Below, piece after piece: positions 35,225-45,278 of a stretch of 48,886 bases of DNA. The notes beneath the pieces are model-generated. The model saw nothing but the letters and a program-made list of their open reading frames with translations. It was not told where the DNA came from and did no database searches. The stretch's first letter is position 1. Each line of letters starts with the position of its first letter. The position numbers and the translations under genes are program-made. The DNA comes from JBFKMV01 sp041629655 (GTDB lineage Bacteria > Acidobacteriota > Polarisedimenticolia > Polarisedimenticolales > Polarisedimenticolaceae): NCBI GenBank assembly GCA_041629655.1, contig JBFKMV010000013.1, positions 1 to 48,886 on the forward strand, given 5' to 3'.

Positions 35225-37774
35225 TCAGGGGCACGCAGCGGCCGGGGAGCGCTCGAGGCCGTCGCTGTCCGGCCCCCAGCTTCCCGTGCCACAGTCGTTC
35301 TGGCCCCGGACCAGGTAGTAGTACCCGTCGCCGGCGGCGGGGTCGGGCCGCAGGTCGGTGTAGCCGGTGCCGAAGCGGTCGTCCTCGAGGCACGTCGCCG
35401 CGACCACGCCCTCGTCCGTGCTCAGCTCCGAGATCGACCCGCCGGCCACGTCGTACCAGCCGGCCGCGAGATCGTTCCAGGCCAGGTCGGCGCCGCCACC
35501 GCCCTTGTCCACGCTCAGCCCCTGGACCTCGCCGGGCACCTGGTCGTTGGCGTTCGGATCCTGCGGGGCGCAGTCGCAGACGTTGCCCAGGAAGTCCCGG
35601 TCGTCGTCGGCCTGGTCGAGGTTGGCCCGGCGGGCGCAGTTGTCCTCGACGTCGGTGACGCCGTCGCCGTCGGAGTCGAGCCCTTGCATCGGACACGGGT
35701 TGGACGCGAACAGATCGACGCCGTCGCCCTCGACGCCCATCCGGCTCTCGCCGCAGACGTTCTTGGCGCTGACCAGGTAGTAGAACGCCTGGTCGGCCGC
35801 GGGCAGCTCGGCGTCCTGGGTCGACAGCTCCGGGTTCTCCGTGTCCAGGCAGGTCTCGTCGTAGGACCACGGCCCCTCGGCGATCGTGCCGCGATAGACG
35901 TTGGAGACGTGCCCCTGGACGCCGCGGGCCCAGCGGAGCGAGATCCCGCCGCCCCCGGGCGCGTCCTTGGACGCCAGCAGGGTCGCGCCGATCGGTCCCG
36001 GGAGCTGGGCCACGCCGCTGACCAGCGGCGCGCAGTCGAGGCCGTCGGTCACCCCGTCGTCGTCGTCGTCGGCATCGCAGGCGTCGCCCAGACCGTCCCC
36101 GTCGGCGTCGGCCTGGCCGCCGTTGGCGACCAGCGGGCAGTTGTCGCCGACGTCGAGCACGCCGTCGTTGTCGTCGTCGTCGTCACAGGCATCGCCGGCG
36201 CCGTCGCCGTCGGTGTCGAGCTGGCCGGGGTTCGAGATCCCGGGGCAGTTGTCCGTGCTGTCGCCGACCCCGTCGCCGTCCCCGTCGAGATCGAGCTCGT
36301 AGGCCCCGAGGTCGATCGTGGCCGTGCTGTCGCCGTCGCCGTCGATCACCCGTGGCTTGCCCTCGATATCGACCGCCGGAGCCTGGGCGTTGTCGCCGGC
36401 GTCGACCGCCGGGCTCGCCGACTGCAGCGACAGGTCGCGGCCGACGGCGGCGCGGTTGACGAACAGCGGATCCAGCGAGATGTTGGCGTCGTTGCCGATG
36501 TAGGTGTTGTCGTTGGCGAAGCCCCCGACGTTCTCGGGTGCGTTGCCGTACAGATCGGTGTAGGTGATCGTGGGATCCCCGTCGCGGTGCACGTACAGGC
36601 CGCCCCCGTCGCCCGTGTAGGGATCGACGGTGTTGAACACGATCAGGCTGTTCACGACCGACACGGTGTCGGCGGGGTTGTCGGTGGCGCCGATGTAGAT
36701 CCCCCCGCCGTAGGACGGAATCGAGTGATCGGTGAGGGTGTTGCTGCGGAAGCGGGCCCGGCTGGTCCGGGTATGCGCGCCGCCGCCGTCGAGCGCGCTG
36801 TTGTACTCGAACACGTTGTTCTCGACCAGCGCCAGCGAGGCCAGCGTGGTCGCGCCGTCGTACAGCACCCCCATCCGCAGCCCGCCGCCGAAGTCGGCGG
36901 CGTAGTTGTTCTGGATGAAGTTGCGCGAGATCACCGGCTCGACGTTGTAGCTGTAGACCACCAGGCCGCCGCCCACCGCGAGCTGGCGGTCCTTGGCGCG
37001 GTCCCCGGCCACGTTCTCGCGGATCGTGTTGTCCTCGATCGCGCCGGCCGCGAAACCGCCGACGTAGATCCCGGCGCCGATGCCGTAGGACTTGTTGGTG
37101 CCGCCGCCGGTGCCGTTGGGCGGGTCGGCGACGTTGGCCTCGATCACGTTCTGCGTGATCACGGGCTGGGCGATGCTGGCGGCGCTCTGGCCCTCGACGT
37201 AGATGCCGGCCCCGTAGAAGCGGTTGATCGTGGGGTGGTCGAGCACGTTGCCGGCGATCTCGTTGCGGGTGATCGTGGGCGAGCTGTTGAAGATGAAGAT
37301 CCCACCGCCGGCGACGAAATCGTTGGTTCCCGGGTTGCGCTCCAGCCCCGCGCCGCCGGTGATGCGGAAGCCCTCCAGGCGGTCGGCGGGCGTCGAGCCC
37401 GAGCCGTAGACCACCGCCGAGCAGGCGCCGGTCTCGGCGCGCGGCGTGCAATCCGAGGCGATGCACTGCTGGGAGGTGGCGTCGAGCACCGTCTGGGAGG
37501 GTCCGTCCGTCGAGGCCACGCTGACCCCGCCGAACATCCGGAGCGACTCGAAGTAGGTCCCCGGGCGCACCATCACGGTCCCGCCGCCGGTGTCCTTGAT
37601 GCTGCAGATCGCGTCCTGGATCTTGCAGAACGGATCGAGCGACGTCCCGGATCCCGGTGCCACGCAGTCGTCGTCGACGTAGACGGTCTGCTGCGCCAGG
37701 AGGGGAGCGGACAGGGCCAGGACCAGGGTCAGCGCCGCCGCGACGCGGGCGGCGGGCAGGGCTCCAGGGGGCAT
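35225..37774 (-). CDS. Secreted beta-helix protein with thrombospondin type 3 calcium-binding repeats
   Basis: 849 residues. A signal peptide (LPAARVAAALTLVLALSAPLLAQ) is followed by a right-handed parallel beta-helix (about residues 30-490), marked by VYVDDDCV, then a DUF1565-like start and repeated Asn-rich turns (NVIEANVAD, NFIQNNYAAD, NVFEYNSALDGGG). From about residue 490 Asp-rich thrombospondin type 3 repeats (DTDGDGAGDACDDDDD; DADGDGLGDACDADDD) bind calcium. A further repeat (SDGDGVTDVEDNC) and YYYLVRGQNDCG end the protein. It is probably a surface adhesin or structural protein. ATG 37774 has a GTGAGGT ribosome site. Confidence 0.85.
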   Translation of the reverse strand: MPPGALPAARVAAALTLVLALSAPLLAQQTVYVDDDCVAPGSGTSLDPFCKIQDAICSIKDTGGGTVMVRPGTYFESLRMFGGVSVASTDGPSQTVLDATSQQCIASDCTPRAETGACSAVVYGSGSTPADRLEGFRITGGAGLERNPGTNDFVAGGGIFIFNSSPTITRNEIAGNVLDHPTINRFYGAGIYVEGQSAASIAQPVITQNVIEANVADPPNGTGGGTNKSYGIGAGIYVGGFAAGAIEDNTIRENVAGDRAKDRQLAVGGGLVVYSYNVEPVISRNFIQNNYAADFGGGLRMGVLYDGATTLASLALVENNVFEYNSALDGGGAHTRTSRARFRSNTLTDHSIPSYGGGIYIGATDNPADTVSVVNSLIVFNTVDPYTGDGGGLYVHRDGDPTITYTDLYGNAPENVGGFANDNTYIGNDANISLDPLFVNRAAVGRDLSLQSASPAVDAGDNAQAPAVDIEGKPRVIDGDGDSTATIDLGAYELDLDGDGDGVGDSTDNCPGISNPGQLDTDGDGAGDACDDDDDNDGVLDVGDNCPLVANGGQADADGDGLGDACDADDDDDGVTDGLDCAPLVSGVAQLPGPIGATLLASKDAPGGGGISLRWARGVQGHVSNVYRGTIAEGPWSYDETCLDTENPELSTQDAELPAADQAFYYLVSAKNVCGESRMGVEGDGVDLFASNPCPMQGLDSDGDGVTDVEDNCARRANLDQADDDRDFLGNVCDCAPQDPNANDQVPGEVQGLSVDKGGGGADLAWNDLAAGWYDVAGGSISELSTDEGVVAATCLEDDRFGTGYTDLRPDPAAGDGYYYLVRGQNDCGTGSWGPDSDGLERSPAAACP
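36035..36300 (-). repeat. Asp/Gly-rich thrombospondin type 3 repeat cluster
   Basis: Three near-tandem DxDGDGxGDxxDxC-type units within the surface protein gene, with the same codons reused, giving a locally repetitive GTCGTCGTC pattern on the plus strand. Confidence 0.75.
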
Positions 37775-37828
37775 GGGGACCTCACCGAGCGACTCCAGGA
37801 ACGCGAGACCCCCCCAGAAAACGCTGTT

Positions 37829-37857
37829 GATGTACGACGCTCGGCGGCACGGGGCAA
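37829..37857 (-). promoter_or_regulatory. Promoter of the surface beta-helix gene
   Basis: On the minus strand TTGCCC (37857-37852), 17-nt spacer, TACATC (37834-37829). Leader about 48 nt. Confidence 0.4.
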
Positions 37858-37903
37858 GGGGGATCCTCCCCGGCGGGGACGGTGCCGGCACGGCGTGCCG
37901 CGC

Positions 37904-37989
37904 TGGTGCCGGAGGTGGGAGTCGAACCCACACGCCCTTGCGGGCGGGGGATTTTGAGTCCCCTGCGTCTGCCATTCCGCCACTCCGGC
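37904..37989 (-). tRNA. tRNA-Leu (anticodon CAA), CCA encoded
   Basis: On the minus strand the 5' half begins GCCGGAGTGGCGGAATGG, matched by the 3' acceptor CTCCGGC, discriminator A and an encoded CCA (37906-37904). The anticodon stem GGGGA/TCCCC encloses the loop CTCAAAA, giving anticodon CAA, which reads UUG leucine codons. A long variable arm (CGCCC GCAA GGGCG) marks a class II tRNA, and GTGTGGGTTCGACTCCCAC is the T arm. The length is 86 nt with CCA. Confidence 0.97.
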
Positions 37990-37998
37990 CGGCGCCGG

Positions 37999-38004
37999 AT
38001 TCTA
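37999..38004 (-). promoter_or_regulatory. -10 box of tRNA-Leu
   Basis: TAGAAT on the minus strand, about 10 nt upstream of the mature tRNA 5' end; weak -35. Confidence 0.5.
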
Positions 38005-38071
38005 GCCCATCGAGGAGCCCGGCGGCAGGGCCCCGGAGGGCCCCGGAAACCCCGGAAATCTCACTAAGTGT

Positions 38072-38100
38072 TTGACAAGACAGGTGATCCACGCTACCCT
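38072..38100 (+). promoter_or_regulatory. Promoter of carD
   Basis: TTGACA (38072-38077, consensus), 17-nt spacer, TACCCT (38095-38100). Confidence 0.8.
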
Positions 38101-38127
38101 CTAGGGTACCTGAAACGTTCGTTCAGG
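38095..38127 (+). promoter_or_regulatory. Operator-like palindrome and 5' leader hairpin of carD
   Basis: TACCCT-CT-AGGGTA (38095-38108) is a perfect 6-bp inverted repeat that includes the whole -10 box. It is followed at once by CCTGAA (38109-38114), 7-nt loop, TTCAGG (38122-38127), a stem-loop at the predicted mRNA 5' end. The ribosome site GGAGG follows about 6 nt later. Confidence 0.5.
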
Positions 38128-38142
38128 AAACCGGAGGTCCAC

Positions 38143-38658
38143 TTGGAGTTCAAGGTCGGCGACAAGGTCGTGTACCCGAACCACGGCGTGGGCGTCATCG
38201 AGGACGTGGCCAAGAAGAAGATCGGGGATATCGTTTCGTCCTTCTACTGTCTGAAGATCATCTCAACCGACAGCACCGTGATGGTGCCCGTCGGCAACAC
38301 CTCGACGGTCGGGCTGAGGAAGGTGCTGACCAAGCGCCAGACCAGCCGCGTGATGAAGGTGCTCAAACACGGCGAGGTGGCGACCTACGACGACTGGAAG
38401 GGCCGATTCCAGGCCAATTCGGACAAAATGCGCACCGGCGACATCATCGCCGTGGCCGAAGTGCTCAAGAGCCTGACCGTGCTCAACGAGGTCAAGCCGC
38501 TGTCCTACCGCGAGCGCAAGATGCTCGACCGGGCGCGGTTTCTGCTGGTTTCGGAACTGGCCGAGGCCTCGGGGAAGGAGGCGCCGAAGGTCGAAGAGCA
38601 GATCGACGCGGCCCTCGACGACTCGCTGAAGGGCGCCAAGGCCAAGGTCGAGCACTGA
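38143..38658 (+). CDS. carD: CarD/CdnL-family RNA polymerase-binding transcription regulator
   Basis: 171 residues. The N-terminal RNA polymerase-interaction domain starts EFKVGDKVVYPNHGVGVIEDV, the hallmark of CarD/CdnL, with VMVPVGN next; the C-terminal all-helical domain (about residues 60-171) contains RQTSRVMKVLKHG and YRERKMLDRARFLLVSELA. CarD/CdnL proteins bind the polymerase beta subunit and stabilise the open complex at rRNA promoters. Start TTG 38143 has GGAGG at good distance and fits the family start; the upstream frame would run through the promoter. A strong terminator follows. Confidence 0.94.
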   Translation: MEFKVGDKVVYPNHGVGVIEDVAKKKIGDIVSSFYCLKIISTDSTVMVPVGNTSTVGLRKVLTKRQTSRVMKVLKHGEVATYDDWKGRFQANSDKMRTGDIIAVAEVLKSLTVLNEVKPLSYRERKMLDRARFLLVSELAEASGKEAPKVEEQIDAALDDSLKGAKAKVEH

Positions 38659-38690
38659 CGATTCCGAGCCGCATGAGCCTGGAGCGGAAG

Positions 38691-38720
38691 GCCCGGCGAG
38701 TGATCGCCGGGCTTTTTCTT
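38691..38720 (+). terminator. Intrinsic terminator after carD
   Basis: GCCCGGCGA (38691-38699), loop GTGA, TCGCCGGGC (38704-38712), then TTTTTCTT. Perfect 9-bp GC-rich stem plus U-run. Confidence 0.9.
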
Positions 38721-38749
38721 GGCCGGGTGCGGTGCGGGGAGCCGGGGTC

Positions 38750-40528
38750 GTGGACAGCATCCTGACCCGCCAAGTCGCCGATGCCCTGAACCGGGCCCTG
38801 GCCGGCGCCCGCCTGGACGCGATGCGCGAGGAGCCGGGGCCGCGCGTGCGGCTCGTGTTCGACGACGGCAGCCGGCGCGCCGCGCTGGTGATCGGCCTGG
38901 CCCCGGAGCGGCCCTGGATCGGCCGGCCGGGACCGTTCCGCGACGAGACCCGTGTGGCCCCCGGAGCGTTCGTGGGCCCCGCGGCGGCGGCCCTGCGCGG
39001 GGCCGTGCTGGAGCACGTCCGCCAGGTCGGCTTCGACCGGGCGGTGGAACTGCGGTTTCGCGATGGCCGCGCCCTCTACGCCGAGCTTGCCGTCCATCGG
39101 GCCAACCTGGTCCTGGTCGACGGTCGGGGGTGCGTGAGCGCGTCGCTACGGCTCCCCAAGGGCGCCCGGGACCGGCTGCGGCCCGGCGCCGACTACGCCC
39201 CGCCTCCGCTGCCCCCGGGCCGCCACGTGCCCGACCTGGCCGACCCCCGGCCGGGTCTCGCCGCGGCGCTCCGCGAGGCCCGCGAGGCGGGCCTGGGACC
39301 CCGGGAGGGGCTGCTGCGGAAGGTGCTCGGTCCGGGGCCGGACACGGCGGACCTGGTGCTGGCCGAATCGCTCCGGACGGGACGGCCGGCCGAGGACGTG
39401 CTGGCCAAGCGGCTGGCCGCGCTGCCGGGCGGAGCCGACGGGCCGGTCATCGAGGCCCCCGAGGCGCCGGAGCGGGCCGCCGAGTCCGGGACCTGGGATC
39501 CGTCGCGCCTCCGGCTGCTGCCGTGGGCGCCCGCCGGGAAACCCGAGGAGGCCACGCTGTTCCGTGGCGACGACGCGGCGGCCACGGTCGGGCTGTACCA
39601 CGCGGCCGCCGACCGGGTGGCGGACGTCGAGCGGCGCCTCGGGGCGCTGCTGTCGATCGTGGAGCGCGAGCGGCGTCGTACGGCGGGCTCGCGAGACCGC
39701 GTGCGCCGGGACCTCGAGGCCTTCGAGGATCCCGAGCGCTTCCGGATCTGGGGCGAAGCGCTGCTGGCCGGCCTGGCGGTCGCGCGGCGGGTCGGCGAGA
39801 GCGTGGTGGTGCCCGACCCCTACGACGCCGCGGGCGGCGAGCTGCGCGTGCCCGCGGTTCCCGGCCTGTCGCTGACGCGCGTGGCGGACGGGCACTTCCG
39901 ACGCCACCGGCGCGCGCTGCGGGGCCTCGAGGCGGCGCGCCGGCGCGCGGCCGAGCTCGACGATCGTGAGCGTCGCCTGGCCCGACTGGCGGCCGATTGG
40001 TCGGGCCGGCGGGGCCTCGAGGCCGCACGGGGGCTGGAAGCGGCGATGCGCGCGGCGGGGATCCCGGTCGGGCTGGAGCCCGAGACGCGCCGCAGCCGTG
40101 CCCGCGCGGTCACCACACGACCGCGGCTCGAGGGCGTCCGGATGTACGCGAGCGCCGACGGCCTGACGATCCTGGCCGGGAAGACGGCGCGCGACAACGA
40201 CCGCCTGACGTTCAAGCTGGCGGCGCCGGAGGACTTCTGGTGTCACGCCCGGGGTTGTCCGGGAGCCCACGTGGTGATCCGGAACCCGGAACGGCTGGCC
40301 CGCCCGCCGCGCCGCACGTTGCTCGAGGCCGCCGCGCTGGCCGCCTACTACAGCGACCTCCGCGGGGAGGGCGGCGTGGAGGTCGACTGGACCCGGCGCA
40401 AGCACGTGCGCAAGGCGCGCGGCGCGCCGCCCGGGACGGTGCTGCTCAAGCGCTTCGAGACGCTCAGGGTGCGGCCGGCGCTGCCGTCGAGCCCGGCGGA
40501 GCGCGACGCCGCGGGGGACCGGCGTTGA
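38750..40528 (+). CDS. rqcH: NFACT-family ribosome quality control protein (RqcH/Rqc2/FbpA)
   Basis: 592 residues. NFACT-N domain with the conserved FDR motif (Asp96-Arg97, equivalent to the residues needed for Ala tailing in Bacillus RqcH), a coiled-coil middle (RVADVERRLGALLSIVERER), and the C-terminal NFACT-R domain (LTILAGKTARDNDRLTFKLA, then EDFWCHARGCPGAHVVI). RqcH recruits tRNA-Ala to stalled 50S subunits. Start GTG 38750 has GGGGAG 8 nt upstream; GTG 38732 is an alternative. The start lies only 30 nt after the carD terminator and I see no clear own promoter, so it may depend on read-through. Confidence 0.9.
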   Translation: MDSILTRQVADALNRALAGARLDAMREEPGPRVRLVFDDGSRRAALVIGLAPERPWIGRPGPFRDETRVAPGAFVGPAAAALRGAVLEHVRQVGFDRAVELRFRDGRALYAELAVHRANLVLVDGRGCVSASLRLPKGARDRLRPGADYAPPPLPPGRHVPDLADPRPGLAAALREAREAGLGPREGLLRKVLGPGPDTADLVLAESLRTGRPAEDVLAKRLAALPGGADGPVIEAPEAPERAAESGTWDPSRLRLLPWAPAGKPEEATLFRGDDAAATVGLYHAAADRVADVERRLGALLSIVERERRRTAGSRDRVRRDLEAFEDPERFRIWGEALLAGLAVARRVGESVVVPDPYDAAGGELRVPAVPGLSLTRVADGHFRRHRRALRGLEAARRRAAELDDRERRLARLAADWSGRRGLEAARGLEAAMRAAGIPVGLEPETRRSRARAVTTRPRLEGVRMYASADGLTILAGKTARDNDRLTFKLAAPEDFWCHARGCPGAHVVIRNPERLARPPRRTLLEAAALAAYYSDLRGEGGVEVDWTRRKHVRKARGAPPGTVLLKRFETLRVRPALPSSPAERDAAGDRR

Positions 40529-40553
40529 CCTGTCTGTCGGGCTGAAATAGATT
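40525..40553 (+). promoter_or_regulatory. Promoter overlapping the rqcH stop
   Basis: TTGACC (40525-40530), 17-nt spacer, TAGATT (40548-40553). The rqcH TGA (40526-40528) is within the -35. Drives the flippase-nrdR-hsp20-lon series. Confidence 0.7.
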
Positions 40554-40618
40554 CGGCGCGGGATCGCGGGGGCAATCGGGCCCGCGGGGTCCGTGCCGGC
40601 TGTCGGTCGGGGATCCGG

Positions 40619-41704
40619 ATGCGGGGCGCCGCCAAGTACACCTTCAGCGTCGGACTGGCCGTGCTGCTGCTGGTCGGTTTCTGGCGCATCTTCCGCGGGA
40701 TCGACGTGGCGGAGATCTGGGACGCGCTGCGCCACGCCTCGCTGGCCGGACTCGCGCTGGCCACCGCGCTGAACCTGGCCCAGAACGTGCCGCGGATCTG
40801 GCGCTGGCAGGTGTTGCTGAGCCCGGTGCGCAAGGGCATCGGGTTCCGGCCGATGTTCGGCGCGGTGATCATCGGCTACATGACGACGTTCCTGGTGCCG
40901 GGACGGCTCGGAGAGCTGGTGCGCCCGGCGCTGCTGTCCGGCAGCGAGCGCGTCCCGCTCGGCCCGGCCGTCGGCTCGGTCGTCGCCGACCGGCTCGTGG
41001 ACGGCCTGACGTTGGTCGCGCTGTTCGCCGTGGCCGTGTTCGTGCAGCCGCTCGAGGGCGCCGCTGCCGCGAGCGGGGCGGTGATGCGCGGCGTGGCGGC
41101 CGTGCTGCTGGCCGTGGTGGTGGGCGGGCTGATCGCGCTGCTGGCGCTTCACACCTGGCGCGACCGCATCGAGGTGTGGCTCGGCGCCCGCTCGCGCGTC
41201 GTGGCCTGGATCGGACGCACGGCGCTCGCGTTCACGCGGGGCATGGAGGCGCTGCACCGCCCGCGCCTGCTGGTGCTGGTGCTGTTCCACAGCGTCGTGT
41301 GCTGGCTGCTGATCGCCGCGGGCACCTGGATCGGGATCCGGGCCTGCGGGGTCGAGCTGTCGTTCAACTCGACGCTGGTGCTGTTGCCGCTGCTGGCGCT
41401 GGGCATCGCGATCCCGACGCCGGGCAACGTCGGCGGCTACCACGTCGTGATGGCGGTCACGCTCCGCGACTGGTACGGCGCGGACCCGGCGGTCGCCGTG
41501 GGCGCCGGGATCCTGATCCAGTACGTGATGATCATGCTCCCGTACCTGGTGCTGGGACCGGTGCTGATGGTCGTCGAGGGGGTGTCCTGGCGGCACCTGC
41601 TCGAGCTCGGCCGGCAGGTCCGCGGCCTGGGCGCGGCGGCCGACGGCGCCGCCGCGGCGGACCCGGTGAAGACGCCCGGCGCGATGGAGGGGACCCGGCC
41701 GTGA
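40619..41704 (+). CDS. Lysylphosphatidylglycerol synthase TM-domain/flippase-like membrane protein
   Basis: 361 residues, about eight membrane helices. The motif FLVPGRLGELVRPALL after helix three and LGIAIPTPGNVGGYHVVMAVTL near residue 270 are characteristic of the UPF0104/LPG synthase transmembrane family. There is no C-terminal soluble synthase domain, so it resembles the stand-alone flippase-like members, whose substrate is usually unknown. ATG 40619 follows the promoter by about 60 nt, with GGGGAT before it. The stop overlaps nrdR (GTGA). Confidence 0.88.
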   Translation: MRGAAKYTFSVGLAVLLLVGFWRIFRGIDVAEIWDALRHASLAGLALATALNLAQNVPRIWRWQVLLSPVRKGIGFRPMFGAVIIGYMTTFLVPGRLGELVRPALLSGSERVPLGPAVGSVVADRLVDGLTLVALFAVAVFVQPLEGAAAASGAVMRGVAAVLLAVVVGGLIALLALHTWRDRIEVWLGARSRVVAWIGRTALAFTRGMEALHRPRLLVLVLFHSVVCWLLIAAGTWIGIRACGVELSFNSTLVLLPLLALGIAIPTPGNVGGYHVVMAVTLRDWYGADPAVAVGAGILIQYVMIMLPYLVLGPVLMVVEGVSWRHLLELGRQVRGLGAAADGAAAADPVKTPGAMEGTRP

Positions 41705-42159
41705 AGTGTCCGTTCTGTGGCCACGCCAAGGACAAGGTGGTCGACTCGCGCGAGAGCGGCTCGGGGGACGCGATCCGCCGGCGCCGCGAGTGTCTGCAGT
41801 GCGGCCGCCGCTTCACCTCGTACGAGCGGATCGAGGAGATCCCGTACATGGTGATCAAGAAGGACGGTCGCCGCGAGGCCTTCGACCACAACAAGCTGAT
41901 GGCGGGTCTGCACCGCGCCTGCGAGAAGCGGCCGATTCCGGCCAAGGCCCTGCTGGTGATCGTCGACGAGATCGAGCAGCTGGCGCAGGAGAGCCCCGAC
42001 CGCGAGATCGAGGCGGCGGCGATCGGCGAACGGGTGATGGACCGGCTCAAGGAGCTGGACAAGGTGGCCTACGTGCGGTTCGCCTCGGTCTACCGGAAGT
42101 TCGAGGACGTCGAGGAGTTCATGTCCGAGCTGCGCGACCTGCTGGAGACCCGCAAGTAG
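41701..42159 (+). CDS. nrdR: Transcriptional repressor NrdR
   Basis: 152 residues. The N-terminal zinc ribbon has CPFC and CLQC, with the conserved DSRESGSGDAIRRRREC between them, then RFTSYERIE and an ATP-cone domain (VIKKDGRREAFDHNKLMAGL). NrdR binds NrdR boxes and represses ribonucleotide reductase genes when dATP is bound. No nrd genes or NrdR-box pairs are visible here. Start GTG 41701 overlaps the flippase-like gene. Confidence 0.97.
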   Translation: MKCPFCGHAKDKVVDSRESGSGDAIRRRRECLQCGRRFTSYERIEEIPYMVIKKDGRREAFDHNKLMAGLHRACEKRPIPAKALLVIVDEIEQLAQESPDREIEAAAIGERVMDRLKELDKVAYVRFASVYRKFEDVEEFMSELRDLLETRK

Positions 42160-42178
42160 CCGTCCCGGAGGACCGATC

Positions 42179-42603
42179 ATGGCAGAGACGTTCGGACCGT
42201 TGCTCGAGGTGGCCCGGATCCAGAGCGAGATCAATCGCCTGTTCGACAATCTGCTCGATCTGGGGGGCGAGGGCCGGGCCCAGGGCGGCTGGATTCCCAA
42301 TGCGGATATCATCGAGGCGGAAAAATCGCTTCTCGTGAATGTCGACCTTCCCGGTGTCGAGCCCGGGGACCTCGAAGTCGTGGTCAACGGCTCGAATCTG
42401 ATCATCCGGGGCGTCAAGAAGCCCCCGGAGCCCGGAACACGCGGCAATTACCAGCTGGCCGAGCGGTCCTACGGCTCGTTCCGGCGCGTCATCCATCTCG
42501 GGGTCCCCGTAAATACCCGCCAGGCCGAGGCGGTACTTGCGGACGGCCTCCTGAGGATTAATTTTCCCCGGGTACCCAACCGCAGGGGAGAGGACGTGCC
42601 GAT

Positions 42604-42622
<19 letters not shown>
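42179..42622 (+). CDS. Small heat shock protein (Hsp20/alpha-crystallin)
   Basis: 147 residues with an alpha-crystallin domain: NADIIEAEKSLLVNVDLPGVEPGDLEVVV, then ERSYGSFRRVIHLGVPVN and the A-x-x-x-x-G-x-L-like stretch VLADGLLRINFPRV. It prevents aggregation of unfolded proteins without ATP. A strong GGAGG site precedes ATG. It lies 19 bp after nrdR and overlaps lon by 19 bp, so a chaperone and a protease for unfolded proteins are made from one transcript. The C-terminal IxI motif appears as IWV, weak. Confidence 0.93.
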
Positions 42623-45039
<2,417 letters not shown>

Positions 45040-45040
45040 C

Positions 45041-45066
45041 CCGGGCGGCCCCCGCCTCCCGCCCGG
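45041..45066 (+). terminator. GC-rich hairpin after lon
   Basis: CCGGGCGG (45041-45048), 10-nt loop, CCGCCCGG (45059-45066). Perfect 8-bp stem but no U-run, so its terminator role is uncertain. Confidence 0.4.
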
Positions 45067-45107
45067 CGGGGTAACACCCTGCTTTCCCTGCCAGATAGCG
45101 GGGCGGG

Positions 45108-45116
45108 TGCTATCCT
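45108..45116 (+). promoter_or_regulatory. Extended -10 promoter upstream of the ECF sigma gene
   Basis: TGCTATCCT (hexamer TATCCT 45111-45116); weak -35. Leader about 155 nt that holds a 7-bp inverted repeat GGCCCGC/GCGGGCC (45169-45175 and 45187-45193). Confidence 0.5.
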
Positions 45117-45152
45117 CTCCCCGCACCGTCGAGGAAGGTCGGGGACATTCAC

Positions 45153-45278
45153 TTGAGTTTCGCCAGGAGGCCCGCGCGGCGTTCGTGCGGGCCGGCTAGA
45201 CGCGCGGACCGCGCCGCCCGTACCTACCACGAGGCACGGCCCTCGTACGTCTTCCACCGGGTGGCGAGCACGGGTTGA
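45153..45278 (+). CDS. Possible Arg-rich 41-residue leader peptide
   Basis: TTG 45153 opens a frame reading (M)SFARRPARRSCGPARRAD and on to ASTG, with its TGA overlapping the ATG of the sigma gene (TGATG), which would couple the two. Of the 41 residues about 11 are Arg. The ribosome site is poor and the codon pattern is not clearly coding, so this may be chance. Confidence 0.2.
   Translation: MSFARRPARRSCGPARRADRAARTYHEARPSYVFHRVASTG

Noticed and set aside
36035..36300. CRISPR-like or tandem DNA repeats
   Set aside because: The repetition is protein-coding (Asp-Gly calcium repeats), not direct repeats with spacers.
45041..45066. Firm terminator call after lon
   Set aside because: The hairpin is perfect but there is no U-run; kept only as a low-confidence feature.
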